From Mycobacterium sp. GA-2829 (GTDB lineage: Bacteria > Actinomycetota > Actinomycetes > Mycobacteriales > Mycobacteriaceae): 64,000 nucleotides of DNA. The notes beneath the pieces are model-generated. The model made no database searches, was not told the origin of the DNA, and worked only from the letters and a program-made list of their open reading frames with translations. Positions 43,954 through 53,808 of this stretch are shown piece after piece. Position numbers and translations under genes: made by a program. Position 1 is the first letter of the stretch. Each line of letters begins with the position of its first letter. Where the stretch lies: contig NZ_LQIT01000003.1 in assembly GCF_001499965.1 (NCBI RefSeq), forward strand, positions 100,986 to 164,985, read 5' to 3'.

Positions 43954-44046
43954 GAATTCACCGTAGAACCTCAACAAAAGATGAGGTCAATTGTTCCCGG
44001 GGCGGCCTCCCCCAGCCCGGCCGCTGGATCAGGCAAGATTGCGGGC

Positions 44047-44748
44047 ATGGACAGTGGTGTGGGCTCACCCCGGGTACTGGTGGTCGACGACGACCCCGAC
44101 GTGCTGGCGTCGTTGGAGCGCGGGTTGCGGCTGTCCGGATTCGACGTGTCCACCGCGGTGGACGGCGCCGAGGCACTGCGCAGCGCGACCGAGACGCGCC
44201 CGGACGCGATCGTCCTCGACATCAACATGCCCGTGCTCGACGGCGTCAGTGTGGTGACCGCGCTGCGCGCCATGGACAACGACGTGCCCGTCTGCGTGCT
44301 CAGTGCCCGCTCGTCGGTCGACGACCGGGTCGCGGGCCTGGAGGCGGGCGCCGACGACTACCTGGTCAAACCGTTCGTGCTGGCCGAGCTCGTGGCGCGG
44401 GTCAAGGCGCTGCTGCGCCGGCGCGGCTCGTCGGCGACGTTCTCCTCGGAGACCATCCAGGTCGGTCCGCTCGAGGTCGACATCCCCGGCCGCCGCGCCC
44501 GCGTCAACGGCGTCGACGTCGACCTGACCAAACGCGAATTCGACCTGCTCGCCGTACTCGCCGAGCACAAGACCGCCGTCCTCTCCCGCGCCCAGCTGCT
44601 CGAACTGGTCTGGGGTTACGACTTCGCCGCCGACACCAACGTCGTCGACGTGTTCATCGGTTACCTGCGCCGCAAGCTCGAGGCCGGCGGGGCGCCGCGG
44701 CTGCTGCACACCGTGCGCGGTGTGGGTTTCGTGCTCCGGACCCAGTAG
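44047..44748 (+). CDS. prrA: Response regulator PrrA
   Basis: A 233-residue OmpR-family regulator. The receiver domain has the acidic pocket VVDDDPD (13-18), the phosphoacceptor Asp58 in [12 protein letters not shown] and the conserved Lys in YLVKPF. The C-terminal winged helix (about 140-233) includes [17 protein letters not shown] and YLRRKLE and ends VRGVGFVLR. Near-identical to M. tuberculosis PrrA (Rv0903c), an essential regulator linked to early intracellular growth, nitrogen limitation and hypoxia responses. The prrB gene follows after two bases. The start was chosen at [10 protein letters not shown] by comparison with the family. Confidence 0.97.
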   Translation: MDSGVGSPRVLVVDDDPDVLASLERGLRLSGFDVSTAVDGAEALRSATETRPDAIVLDINMPVLDGVSVVTALRAMDNDVPVCVLSARSSVDDRVAGLEAGADDYLVKPFVLAELVARVKALLRRRGSSATFSSETIQVGPLEVDIPGRRARVNGVDVDLTKREFDLLAVLAEHKTAVLSRAQLLELVWGYDFAADTNVVDVFIGYLRRKLEAGGAPRLLHTVRGVGFVLRTQ

Positions 44749-44750
44749 CC

Positions 44751-46094
44751 ATGAACGTGCTGTCGCGGATCTTCCGCCGCACACCGTCCCTGCGGACCAG
44801 GGTGGCGTTCGCGACAGCGATCGGCGCGGCGATCGTCGTCGTCATCGTCGGAACCGTGGTGTGGGTCGGCATCACCAACGACCGCAAGGAACGGCTCGAC
44901 CGCAGACTCGACGAGGCGGCCGGGTTCGCGATCCCGTTCCTGCCGCGCGGCCTCGACACCATCCCGAAGTCGCCGAACAACCAGGACGTCGTCATCACGG
45001 TGCGCCGCCCCGACGGGGACGTCACCTCGAACTCCCAGGTGGTGCTGCCCGAGGCGCCCGCCGGCTACGCCGACACCTACGTCGACGGTGTCCGCTACCG
45101 GGTCCGCACCGTCGACATCCAGTTCCCCGAGCCGATGTCGGTGGAGGTCGGCGCCACCTACGACGCCACCGTCGCCGACACCAACAACCTGCACCGGCGG
45201 GTGATCGTGATCTGCGCACTCGCCGTCGGGGCGGCCACCCTGCTGGGCTGGCTGCTGGCCGCGTTCGCGGTGCGTCCGCTCAAACGCCTCGCCGAGCAGA
45301 CCCGCCAGATCGAGGCCGGCGACGAAGCGCCCAACGTCGAAGTGCGCGGCGCGTCGGAAGCCGTCGAGATCGCCGAGGCCGTCAAGGGCATGCTCGGCCG
45401 CATCTGGTCCGAACAGGACCGCACCAAGGCCGCGCTCGCATCGGCCCGCGACTTCGCCTCGGTGTCCGCGCACGAGCTGCGCACCCCGCTGACCGCGATG
45501 CGCACCAACCTCGAAGTGCTCGCCACCCTCGACCTCGCCGACGAGCAGCGCAAAGAGGTGGTCAACGACGTCATCCGGACGCAGTCGCGCATCGAGGCGA
45601 CGCTGTCGGCGCTGGAACGGCTGGCCCAGGGTGAGCTCTCGACCGCCGACGACCACGTGCCCGTCGACATCACCGAGCTGCTCGACCGGGCCGCCCACGA
45701 CGCGATGCGCGTCTACCCCGACCTCGAGGTCACGCTGGTCCCCGCGCCGACGATCATCATCGTGGGGCTGCCCGCAGGGTTGCGGTTGGCGGTCGACAAC
45801 GCGATCGCCAACGCCGTCAAACACGGCAACGCGACGCGGGTGCAGTTGTCGGCGGTCAGTTCCCGGGCGGGTGTGGAGATCGCGGTCGACGACGACGGTG
45901 TGGGCGTACCCGAGGAGGAGCGCACCCGGGTGTTCGAGCGGTTCTCTCGCGGGTCGACGGCCTCGCACTCCGGCTCCGGCCTGGGGCTGGCGCTCGTCGC
46001 CCAGCAGGCCGAACTGCATGGCGGCACCGCGACGCTGGAATCCAGTCCGCTGGGCGGCGCGCGGCTGCTGTTGCGGCTACCCGGCCCGCAGTGA
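44751..46094 (+). CDS. prrB: Sensor histidine kinase PrrB
   Basis: A 447-residue membrane kinase: first span about 18-40, an extracellular sensor of about 110 residues, second span about 150-172, a HAMP linker, and a dimerisation helix with His241 in SAHELRTPLTAMRTNLE. The ATP-binding domain has NAIANAVKHG, DDDGVGVPEEE and GSGLGLALV. It is the partner of PrrA (Rv0902c in M. tuberculosis). The two-base junction with prrA indicates one transcript. The signal sensed is not known. A strong palindrome lies just after the stop. Confidence 0.97.
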   Translation: MNVLSRIFRRTPSLRTRVAFATAIGAAIVVVIVGTVVWVGITNDRKERLDRRLDEAAGFAIPFLPRGLDTIPKSPNNQDVVITVRRPDGDVTSNSQVVLPEAPAGYADTYVDGVRYRVRTVDIQFPEPMSVEVGATYDATVADTNNLHRRVIVICALAVGAATLLGWLLAAFAVRPLKRLAEQTRQIEAGDEAPNVEVRGASEAVEIAEAVKGMLGRIWSEQDRTKAALASARDFASVSAHELRTPLTAMRTNLEVLATLDLADEQRKEVVNDVIRTQSRIEATLSALERLAQGELSTADDHVPVDITELLDRAAHDAMRVYPDLEVTLVPAPTIIIVGLPAGLRLAVDNAIANAVKHGNATRVQLSAVSSRAGVEIAVDDDGVGVPEEERTRVFERFSRGSTASHSGSGLGLALVAQQAELHGGTATLESSPLGGARLLLRLPGPQ

Positions 46095-46100
46095 CACCGC

Positions 46101-46155
46101 GAGCGTGAGCTCGCGCGCGAGTTTTCGCGGATTTCTCGCGCACAGGCTCACGCTC
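46101..46155. terminator. 55-bp palindrome between convergent prrB and BON lipoprotein genes
   Basis: Outer arms GAGCGTGAGC (46101-46110) and GCTCACGCTC (46146-46155) are perfect complements, and further pairing (GCGCGAG/CTCGCGC) continues towards a short T-rich loop (TTTTCGCGGATTT). It fills the 59-base gap between two convergent genes and its right end enters the stop codon of the lipoprotein gene. It is the strongest terminator-like hairpin in the window, although it lacks a U-tract. It has the same 55-bp length as the elements at 13435 and 19713 but a different sequence. Confidence 0.6.
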
Positions 46156-46687
46156 AGCCGACCGTGATGTCGTTTGTGACCGGCAGCTCCGGGAACAACG
46201 CCTTCGCCGCGGTTTCCACGGCGGCCTTCTCGGCGTCCGACGGTGCGGTGCCGGTCAGCGTGACGCGGTCCGGATCGCGCCGCAGCCCGAAGTTCGCCAC
46301 CGGTTTGGCGGCCTCGACGACGTTGCCGACCAGGGCGGGGTCGAACGGCACCGACCCCGGGTTGACGGTCATGGCGTCGGCCACCGTGGCGTCGGTGCCG
46401 AGCGCGCCCGCGATCGCGTCGAGCACCGCGGTCCGCGCGCTCTGCTCGGCGACGTCGCCGGACACGGTCACGTTGTCGCCCTGCAGCGTCAACACGAACG
46501 GCGCCAACACGGGCGCCGCCACCCCCGGCGGCACCGGCATCGGCGGCGACGTCGGCGGTGGGGTGGCAACCGTCGTCGTCTCGGTCGAGGTCGAGGTGGA
46601 GGTCTCAGTCGTCTGACCGCCGCCACCGCACCCTGCGACGAGCACTCCGACGGCGGCGACGGCGACGGCCCATGTTCGCGTGATCAT
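46154..46687 (-). CDS. BON-domain lipoprotein, homologous to the BON region of ArfA/OmpATb
   Basis: A 177-residue lipoprotein with lipobox LVAGC (Cys20), a Thr/Ser- and Pro-rich linker (26-55) and two BON-like units: LQGDNVTVSGDVAEQSAR and NFGLRRDPDRVTLTGTAPS. The second closely matches what I recall of OmpATb (Rv0899), which has DFGL, then TVTLTGTAPSS and a similar end. The gene sits where Rv0899 lies in M. tuberculosis, between prrB and Rv0898c. It stops after the BON part and has no OmpA domain, and it carries a lipoprotein signal rather than the OmpATb N-terminal span. It probably acts in the envelope by binding lipids or peptidoglycan. Confidence 0.8.
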   Translation of the reverse strand: MITRTWAVAVAAVGVLVAGCGGGGQTTETSTSTSTETTTVATPPPTSPPMPVPPGVAAPVLAPFVLTLQGDNVTVSGDVAEQSARTAVLDAIAGALGTDATVADAMTVNPGSVPFDPALVGNVVEAAKPVANFGLRRDPDRVTLTGTAPSDAEKAAVETAAKALFPELPVTNDITVG

Positions 46688-46715
46688 GGGCGTCGGGTAC
46701 CCGCTGAAGATCAGA

Positions 46716-47090
46716 TCAGCGGGTGGCGAGCAGGTCGATCACGAAAATAAGCGTCTTACCCGAGAGCCGGTGTCCGCCGCCCTCGGGGCCGTAGGCCTGG
46801 GCCGGCGGGATCGTCAGCTTGCGACGGCCGCCGACCTTCATCCCGGGGATACCGTCCTGCCAGCCCTGGATCAGCCCCCGCAGCGGGAACTCGATCGACT
46901 GGCCGCGGTTCCACGAGCTGTCGAATTCCTCGCCGGTGTCGTACTCGACGCCGACGTAATGCACTTCGACGTTCGCGCCGGGCACGGCCTCGAGCCCGTC
47001 CCCGACGACCAGGTCCTCGATGACCAGCTCGGCCGGAGCCGGGCCGTCCGGGAAGTCGATCTCGGGTTTCTGTCCTGGGTTCGCAGTCAC
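46716..47090 (-). CDS. FKBP-type peptidyl-prolyl cis-trans isomerase
   Basis: A 124-residue single-domain FKBP. VHYVGVEYDTGEEFDSSWNRG, LRGLIQGWQDGIPGMKVGG and RRKLTIPPAQAYG make up the active-site segments, ending LIFVIDLLATR. It lacks a signal peptide, so it acts in the cytoplasm as a folding helper. The start is a GTG (MTANPGQKPEIDFPDG). It is divergent from the DUF2630 gene across 30 bases and lies 28 bases upstream of the BON lipoprotein gene on the same strand, so these two may be cotranscribed. Confidence 0.94.
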   Translation of the reverse strand: MTANPGQKPEIDFPDGPAPAELVIEDLVVGDGLEAVPGANVEVHYVGVEYDTGEEFDSSWNRGQSIEFPLRGLIQGWQDGIPGMKVGGRRKLTIPPAQAYGPEGGGHRLSGKTLIFVIDLLATR

Positions 47091-47120
47091 GTCTTCACGG
47101 TAGTCGGGCAGACTGGAGTC

Positions 47121-47369
47121 GTGGCATCAGACCAAGACATCCTGGCTCAGGTGAACAAGCTCGTCGCCGAGGAGCAGAAGCTCCGCGATGCGCTCCAGCA
47201 GCGCGAGATCGGCGAGAGCGAAGAACATCAGCGGCTGCGCGCGGTGGAGGTCCAGCTCGATCAGTGCTGGGACCTGCTGCGCCAACGTCGGGCCCTGCGC
47301 GACAGCGGCAAGGACCCGCGCGAGGCGGAGGTGCGCCCGGCCGATGAGGTCGAGGGCTACCTGAACTGA
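47121..47369 (+). CDS. DUF2630 small helical protein (Rv0898c family)
   Basis: An 82-residue all-helical protein: DQDILAQVNKLVAEEQKLRD, QREIGESEEHQRLRAVEVQLD, QCWDLLRQRRALRDSG and DPREAEVRPADEVEGYLN. It has the pattern of a two-helix coiled coil. It matches Rv0898c in sequence and position. Function is unknown. The start is a GTG. Its stop overlaps the presumed CTG start of the next gene (CTGA), suggesting translational coupling. Confidence 0.9.
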   Translation: MASDQDILAQVNKLVAEEQKLRDALQQREIGESEEHQRLRAVEVQLDQCWDLLRQRRALRDSGKDPREAEVRPADEVEGYLN

Positions 47370-48904
47370 GTTCCACCTACGACGCGATCGTCGTCGGCGG
47401 CGGCCACAACGGGTTGGTCGCCGCCGCCTACCTCGCGCGCGCCGGTCGACGCGTCCAGGTCCTCGAGCGGCTCGACCATGTCGGCGGCGCCGCGGTGTCG
47501 GCGCACGCCTTCGACGGCGTGGACGCCCGGCTCTCGCGCTACTCGTATCTGGTCAGCCTGCTGCCCCGGCGCATCATCGACGATCTCGGCGCCCGCATCC
47601 GGCTGGCCAAACGCCGCTACTCCTCCTACACACCCGATCCGGCCACCGGCGGGCGCACCGGCCTGCTCATCGGCCCGACCAGCACATTCGACGCGATCGG
47701 CGCCGCCGCCGACGAGGCGGGTTTCGACGAGTTCTACCGCCGCTTCCGCACCGTCACCGAACGACTGTGGCCGACCATGACCGGCCCGCTGCCGACGCGG
47801 TCGCAATGCCGCAGGCTCGTCGACGAGGACCTCGCGTGGCAGGCGATCACCGAACACCCCATCGCCGACGCGATCACCGGCGCCGTCGACAACGATCTGG
47901 TGCGCGGGGTGATGGCCACCGACGCGCTGATCGGCACCTTCGCCCGCACCGACGATCCGTCGCTGGTGCAGAACATCTGCTTCCTGTACCACCTGCTCGG
48001 CAACGGGACCGGCGACTGGAACGTGCCGGTCGGCGGGATGGGTGCGGTCAGCGGTGCGTTGGCCGCCGCCGCGGCCGGCTTCGGGGCGGAGATCACCACC
48101 GGAGCCGAGGTCACCGCGATCTCTCCCGACGGCGAGGTGCACTACCGTGCCGACGGGCGGGAGCACCGCGTCGGCGCCCGGTACGTCCTGGCCAACGTCA
48201 CCCCGACGATGCTCGCCGGTCTGCTGGGCGAGCCGGCGCCGTCGTCCGCACCCGGCTCCCAGGTGAAGGTCAACCTGATGCTGCGCCGGCTGCCGCGGCT
48301 GCGCGACGACTCCGTCACCGTCGAGCAGGCGTTCGGCGGGACGTTCCACATCAACGAGACGCTGCGCCAACTCGACGCCGCCCACGACCGCGCCGCCGCA
48401 GGGGATGTCCCGCAACCGCTGCCGTGCGAGATCTACTGCCACTCGCTGACCGATCCGTCGATCCTGTCCGACGACCTGCGGGCCGCCGGTGCGCACACCC
48501 TGACCGTGTTCGGGCTGCACACCCCGCACACCCTGGTGGCCCACGGCGATGACGAACGCATGCGCAACACGCTCACCTCCGCCGTGCTGACCTCACTGAA
48601 TTCCGTTCTCGCCGAACCGATCCACGATGTCGTGATGGAGGACGCGGCGGGCCGGCTGTGCATCGAGACCAAGACCACCGTCGACCTCGAGCACGCCCTC
48701 AACATGACCGGCGGCCACATCTTCCACGGTGGGCTGGCTTGGCCGTTCGCTGAGGACGACGAACCGCTCGACACCCCGGCGCAGCGCTGGGGCGTCGCGA
48801 CGCGCCATCCGCGGATCATGCTGTGCGGGTCGGGTTCCCGCCGCGGCGGTGCGGTGTCGGGGATCGGCGGGCACAACGCGGCCATGGCTGTGCTGGACGG
48901 CTGA
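47366..48904 (+). CDS. CrtI-like FAD-dependent oxidoreductase (Rv0897c family), apparent CTG start
   Basis: A 512-residue phytoene desaturase-like flavoprotein. The FAD motif VVGGGHNGLVAAAYLARAG and ERLDHVGGAAVS are at the N-terminus, and the C-terminal FAD-contact region has GSGSRRGGAVSGIGGHNAA. It corresponds to Rv0897c. The FAD motif begins before the first TTG (47414), and an in-frame TGA lies at 47345. The only plausible start between them is a CTG at 47366, overlapping the upstream stop as CTGA, the same arrangement as the usual ATGA coupling. The substrate is probably a lipid, retinoid or carotenoid-like molecule, which is a guess from the family. Confidence 0.88.
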   Translation: MSSTYDAIVVGGGHNGLVAAAYLARAGRRVQVLERLDHVGGAAVSAHAFDGVDARLSRYSYLVSLLPRRIIDDLGARIRLAKRRYSSYTPDPATGGRTGLLIGPTSTFDAIGAAADEAGFDEFYRRFRTVTERLWPTMTGPLPTRSQCRRLVDEDLAWQAITEHPIADAITGAVDNDLVRGVMATDALIGTFARTDDPSLVQNICFLYHLLGNGTGDWNVPVGGMGAVSGALAAAAAGFGAEITTGAEVTAISPDGEVHYRADGREHRVGARYVLANVTPTMLAGLLGEPAPSSAPGSQVKVNLMLRRLPRLRDDSVTVEQAFGGTFHINETLRQLDAAHDRAAAGDVPQPLPCEIYCHSLTDPSILSDDLRAAGAHTLTVFGLHTPHTLVAHGDDERMRNTLTSAVLTSLNSVLAEPIHDVVMEDAAGRLCIETKTTVDLEHALNMTGGHIFHGGLAWPFAEDDEPLDTPAQRWGVATRHPRIMLCGSGSRRGGAVSGIGGHNAAMAVLDG

Positions 48905-48920
48905 GGGTACATTGGCCTGC

Positions 48921-49283
48921 GTGAACGCCACATGGGCGCTGGCCGGGGTGGCCGCGGCGGGCCTCGCCTTCGCCGCACCCGTCGCCGCGTCGCCGAGCTA
49001 CGGCAGCAACGGACTGTTCGGTGTCGACGCGCACGCGTCGCAGGGCTGGGCCACGGCGTTCATCCCGCCCGGCCGCTACCGCGTGGACCAGGCGCCGAGT
49101 ATGCCGCCCTATCAGAGCGCCCCGGGATTCTGGTTGCGCTGCAACGCCTTTCCCTGCGTCATCGAGGTGTGGGGCAACGTGATCGCCAAGGGCGACGCGA
49201 TCCGTGACGTGCCGACGTTCGTCGACATCGCCCCCACCGACGCCGGGGTGCGGCTCTACAACGTGACGCTGACGCGGGTCTAG
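48921..49283 (+). CDS. Small secreted protein of unknown function
   Basis: A 120-residue protein with a signal peptide (MNATWALAGVAAAGLAFAAP, then a probable cut after VAAS) and a mature part of about 95 residues with two cysteines (WLRCNAFPCVIEVWGN) that probably form a disulfide. FIPPGRYRVDQAPSMPPYQS and NVIAKGDAIRDVPTFVDI suggest a small beta domain. Similar small secreted proteins are common in mycobacteria; the function is unknown. The GTG start is 16 bases after the CrtI-like gene. The 3' end overlaps that of the convergent marR gene. Confidence 0.82.
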   Translation: MNATWALAGVAAAGLAFAAPVAASPSYGSNGLFGVDAHASQGWATAFIPPGRYRVDQAPSMPPYQSAPGFWLRCNAFPCVIEVWGNVIAKGDAIRDVPTFVDIAPTDAGVRLYNVTLTRV

Positions 49284-49699
49284 CGACCGGTCAGCTTCCG
49301 CAGCGTCGCCCGCAGCGCCAGCAGGTCCTCGTCGGACAGGCTGGACAGCACCTCGGGCGCTGGATCGTCGACCGCGGCGATGGTCTCCAGCATGGCCCGC
49401 CCCGCGTCGGTCAGCGACACCGTCTTGCACCGCCGGTTGTCCGGGTTGACCTGGCGCACCACCAACCCGCGGTCCTCGAGGTCGTTCACCGCGACGGTGG
49501 CCGCGGGCGCGTCCAGCGTGGCCGCCCGCGCGACCTCCTTCACCGTCATCGGCTGACGCCCGAGCCGGCGCAGCACGCGAATCCGGCTGAACGGCAACCC
49601 CGTCGCCTCGACCACCGCGCGTCGCCAGGTGTCGCGGTGGTCGAACACCAGCGTCGTCAGCGCACCCCACACCTCGTCGGCGACCGGGTCATGCGGCAC
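49280..49699 (-). CDS. MarR-family transcriptional regulator
   Basis: A 139-residue winged-helix regulator: RIRVLRRLGRQPMTVKEVARAATLDAPAATVAVNDLEDRGLVVRQ (helix-turn-helix, in part) and the wing NPDNRRCKTVSLTDAGRAML. It overlaps the upstream MFS transporter gene by 11 bases. Such pairs usually form a local circuit in which the MarR protein represses the pump gene and responds to its substrate. An imperfect inverted repeat TTGT-N6-ACAA at 51151-51164, just before the transporter start, is a possible binding site. Confidence 0.92.
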   Translation of the reverse strand: MPHDPVADEVWGALTTLVFDHRDTWRRAVVEATGLPFSRIRVLRRLGRQPMTVKEVARAATLDAPAATVAVNDLEDRGLVVRQVNPDNRRCKTVSLTDAGRAMLETIAAVDDPAPEVLSSLSDEDLLALRATLRKLTGR

Positions 49700-51143
49700 G
49701 GCGGGCCCCCTGCGTCACGGCGTCGCCGGAGATCAGCGGCGCCAGCCGGTCGGCGGACCGCAGCGCCCGGCCCGACGTCGAGTACAGCGCCAGCACGGTG
49801 ATGACGACCCCGAAGCCCACGAGGACGAACCACAGCGGCCGGGCGGCGGCGGCGAAGTCCGCCGAGGTGCCGCCCAACGCTCCGCCCGCCACCGAACCAC
49901 ACAGCGCCACACCGATACTCACCCCGATCTGCCTGCTGGTCGAGGTCACCGCCGACGCGGCACCCGCCCGGTGCAGCGGCATCCCGCTGACCGCGGCGTT
50001 GGTGATCGGCGCGTTGACCATCGAGAAGCCGATGCCGAACACGGTGAAGACGATGAGCAGTTCCCACACCGGTGTGGACGCGGTCAAAAACGACAGCAGC
50101 GCCGAGGCCGCGGTGATGAAGATCCCGGCGATCAACAGCGACGGGCGAGCGCCGAACCGCCCGACCAGCCGGCCCGACAGCGGCGAGAACAACAGGGCGC
50201 CGATCGCGATCGGCAGGTAGATCAGGCCGGTGTGCATGGCCGAGTAGCCCCGCTCCCCCTGCAGGTAGAGCGACATCATGAACAGGAAGGCGCCCCAGCC
50301 GGCGAACGCCGAGATCGCCGTCACCGTCGCCGCGCTGAATGGGATGCTGCGGAAGAAGCGCAGATCGATGAACGGGTCGCGACGACGGGACTCGTAGCGC
50401 AGGAACGCCACGAACGCCACGACCGCGACGACGGCTGCGGTCACGGTGCGCGGGTGGGTCCACCCCAGCGCCGGGCCCTCGATCAGCGCGAAGACCACCC
50501 CGAACAGGAACAGCACGGCCAGGATCTGGCCGATCGGGTCGATGTCGCGCATGACCGTGGACTTGGTCTCGGGCACGAACACCGCGGTGAGGATGATCGC
50601 GGCCGCGCAGATCGGCAGGTTGATCCAGAACACCGCACGCCAGCCGACGGTCTCGATGAGCAGGCCGCCGACGATGGGCCCGATGGACATCGCGATGCCG
50701 ACCACCGAACCCCAAATGCCCAGCGCCCGCGCGCGTTCCACCCGTCCGGTGAAGATCTGCGAAACGATCGACAGCGCAACGGGGTTCATCATCGAGCCGC
50801 CGATGGCCTGCACCAGGCGGGCGGCGATCAGCGTCTCGATGTTCGGGGCGAGGCTGCACAGCAGCGAGGCGATCGCGAAGACGGTGAGCCCGATCTGGAA
50901 CACCCGGCGGCGCCCGAACCGGTCCCCCGAGGCGCCGGCCAGGATCAGCAGCGAGGCCAGCACCAGGGTGTAGACGTCGACCACCCACTGCAGTTGCGAG
51001 GGCGAGGCGTGCAGATCGGTACGGATCGCCGGGATGGCGACGTTGACGATGGTGGCGTCCATCGACACGATCAGCAGGCTCAGGCAGCAGGAGATCAGGA
51101 TGATCGCCTTGCGGCGTGGGCTCAGCCCGACGGTCTCAATCAC
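49689..51143 (-). CDS. MFS drug/metabolite exporter (DHA2, 14 spans)
   Basis: A 484-residue permease of the DHA2/EmrB-QacA group with about 14 spans. The first span region has the signature DATIVNVAIPAI, and span 5 is followed by GPIVGGLLIE, the antiporter motif C (GPxxGG). GDRFGRRRVF is motif A. It should export drugs or small hydrophobic compounds using the proton gradient. It is followed by an overlapping marR gene, which is the probable regulator. The divergent gene is the YbaK-like deacylase. Confidence 0.92.
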   Translation of the reverse strand: MIETVGLSPRRKAIILISCCLSLLIVSMDATIVNVAIPAIRTDLHASPSQLQWVVDVYTLVLASLLILAGASGDRFGRRRVFQIGLTVFAIASLLCSLAPNIETLIAARLVQAIGGSMMNPVALSIVSQIFTGRVERARALGIWGSVVGIAMSIGPIVGGLLIETVGWRAVFWINLPICAAAIILTAVFVPETKSTVMRDIDPIGQILAVLFLFGVVFALIEGPALGWTHPRTVTAAVVAVVAFVAFLRYESRRRDPFIDLRFFRSIPFSAATVTAISAFAGWGAFLFMMSLYLQGERGYSAMHTGLIYLPIAIGALLFSPLSGRLVGRFGARPSLLIAGIFITAASALLSFLTASTPVWELLIVFTVFGIGFSMVNAPITNAAVSGMPLHRAGAASAVTSTSRQIGVSIGVALCGSVAGGALGGTSADFAAAARPLWFVLVGFGVVITVLALYSTSGRALRSADRLAPLISGDAVTQGARRAA

Positions 51144-51200
51144 TCAACCATTGTGAAACTACAACTGTTCGCGAGCAAGGAGCTTGGCGGGTCGCCATCA

Positions 51201-51680
51201 GTGACAATCTTCACCGTGAATGAACGCAATTCCCGGGTAGCGGACGCCGTCGCCGCCGCGGGCATCGAACCGGCCATCACGATCCTCGCCGCTGACGCCA
51301 AGACCGCCGCCGCGGCCGCCGAACAACTCGGCTGCGAGGTCGGCGCGATCGCCAACAGCCTGGTGTTCGAGTGCGACGGTGAACCGCTGCTGGTGATGGC
51401 CAGCGGGGCGGCCCGGGTGAACACCGACGTCGTCGCCCGGCACCTGGGTGCGCAGGACATCAGCAAGGCCGATCCGAAACTGGTCCGCACGGCCACCGGC
51501 CAGGTGATCGGCGGGGTCGCCCCCACCGGACATCCGGCGCCGCTGCGTACCGTCGTCGACGAGACGCTCGCGTCACACCCGGTGATCTGGACGGCCGCAG
51601 GGACCGCCGATTCGGTGATGCCGCTGACCTACGGTCAGCTGCTGACCCTCACCGGCGGGACGGCCCTACCGGTGCGGTGA
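51201..51680 (+). CDS. YbaK/ProX-type aminoacyl-tRNA deacylase
   Basis: A 159-residue protein of the YbaK/EbsC editing-domain family. [30 protein letters not shown] (in order), the catalytic-pocket Lys of [24 protein letters not shown] and [19 protein letters not shown] fit free-standing proteins that hydrolyse mischarged tRNA-Pro (Cys- or Ala-tRNA-Pro). It is cytoplasmic. The GTG at 51201 gives [17 protein letters not shown]; a GTG 15 bases later is also possible. The gene is convergent with gltA2. Confidence 0.9.
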   Translation: MTIFTVNERNSRVADAVAAAGIEPAITILAADAKTAAAAAEQLGCEVGAIANSLVFECDGEPLLVMASGAARVNTDVVARHLGAQDISKADPKLVRTATGQVIGGVAPTGHPAPLRTVVDETLASHPVIWTAAGTADSVMPLTYGQLLTLTGGTALPVR

Positions 51681-51690
51681 CGGAGACCGC

Positions 51691-52995
<1,305 letters not shown>

Positions 52996-53091
52996 GGGAA
53001 TCCCTTCATCGTCGCTCCGCAGGTGCAGACCCTTCGCTACAAAAGGTAGCCCCATCCCGACAGGCCTGCTTTGCGGGGGGCGGGCAGTTGC

Positions 53092-53739
53092 TCACACGAG
53101 CTGTCCGTCGAGTGCCGTCACGTCCCGGAACTGGGCGTACGCCGTCTCGATGCGCGCCACGATCGAGTCGACGGTGATGGTGTCCCAGTCGATGTGCGTG
53201 CCCAGATCGGACAGCGCGATCGTGATGATCGCGCCCCACACCGCCGCCACCATCTGCAGCCGCGGATCGTCGGGCGCGGTGCCCATGCGCTCGACGAGTG
53301 CGGCGTTGACCGCATCGCGCCGGAACCGGGTCGAGGCGTGCATGAGCGTCTGCGACGACGTCAGGATGCGTGCCGAGGCGATCAGCCGATCCGCGGTCAT
53401 CCCTTTCGGCGGCGCCGACCTGGTGGCGTTGAACGCGCCGACGTGGCTGCGGAAGATCGCCTCGAGGTGGCTGATGTTCTCCGGTTGTCTGCGCAGTTCG
53501 TCGGCGACGATTTCGATGATGTCGTCGATGACGGCCAGCACGACGGCTTCCTTGGTCGCGAAGTAGCGGCTGAACGTGCGCGGTGAGACCTCGGCGACGG
53601 CGGCGATCTGGTCGACGGTCGTGTTCTCGAAACCCTGCCGATCGCACAGCTCGACCGCGGCGTTGATGAGGGTTGTCCTGGTGCGCAGCTTCTTGCGTTC
53701 ACGCAGCCCGAGGACCGGTGCGCCGTCGATGTCAGCCAC
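53092..53739 (-). CDS. TetR-family transcriptional regulator
   Basis: A 215-residue regulator. The helix-turn-helix (about 15-65) has LRERKKLRTRTTLINAAVELCD, TVDQIAAVAEVSPRTFSRYFATKEAVVL (in part), with FSRYF in place of YYHF; this variant occurs often in mycobacterial TetR proteins with a TetR_C-like MftR domain. The C-terminal half is a helical ligand domain. It lies between gltA2 and an MFS transporter gene on the same strand, 69 bases downstream of the likely stop of the latter. The transporter is a plausible target. Confidence 0.92.
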   Translation of the reverse strand: MADIDGAPVLGLRERKKLRTRTTLINAAVELCDRQGFENTTVDQIAAVAEVSPRTFSRYFATKEAVVLAVIDDIIEIVADELRRQPENISHLEAIFRSHVGAFNATRSAPPKGMTADRLIASARILTSSQTLMHASTRFRRDAVNAALVERMGTAPDDPRLQMVAAVWGAIITIALSDLGTHIDWDTITVDSIVARIETAYAQFRDVTALDGQLV

Positions 53740-53808
53740 CCCCCGGATGCTAGTCCGACACGCGGGAAAAAACCGATGATCTTGACATCTCGGGCAAATC
53801 GCCGGTTC

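Noticed and set aside
51151..51164. TTGT-N6-ACAA before the MFS gene as a definite MarR operator
   Set aside because: Only one site with four-base half sites was found. It is mentioned as a possibility in the MarR entry but not listed as a feature.
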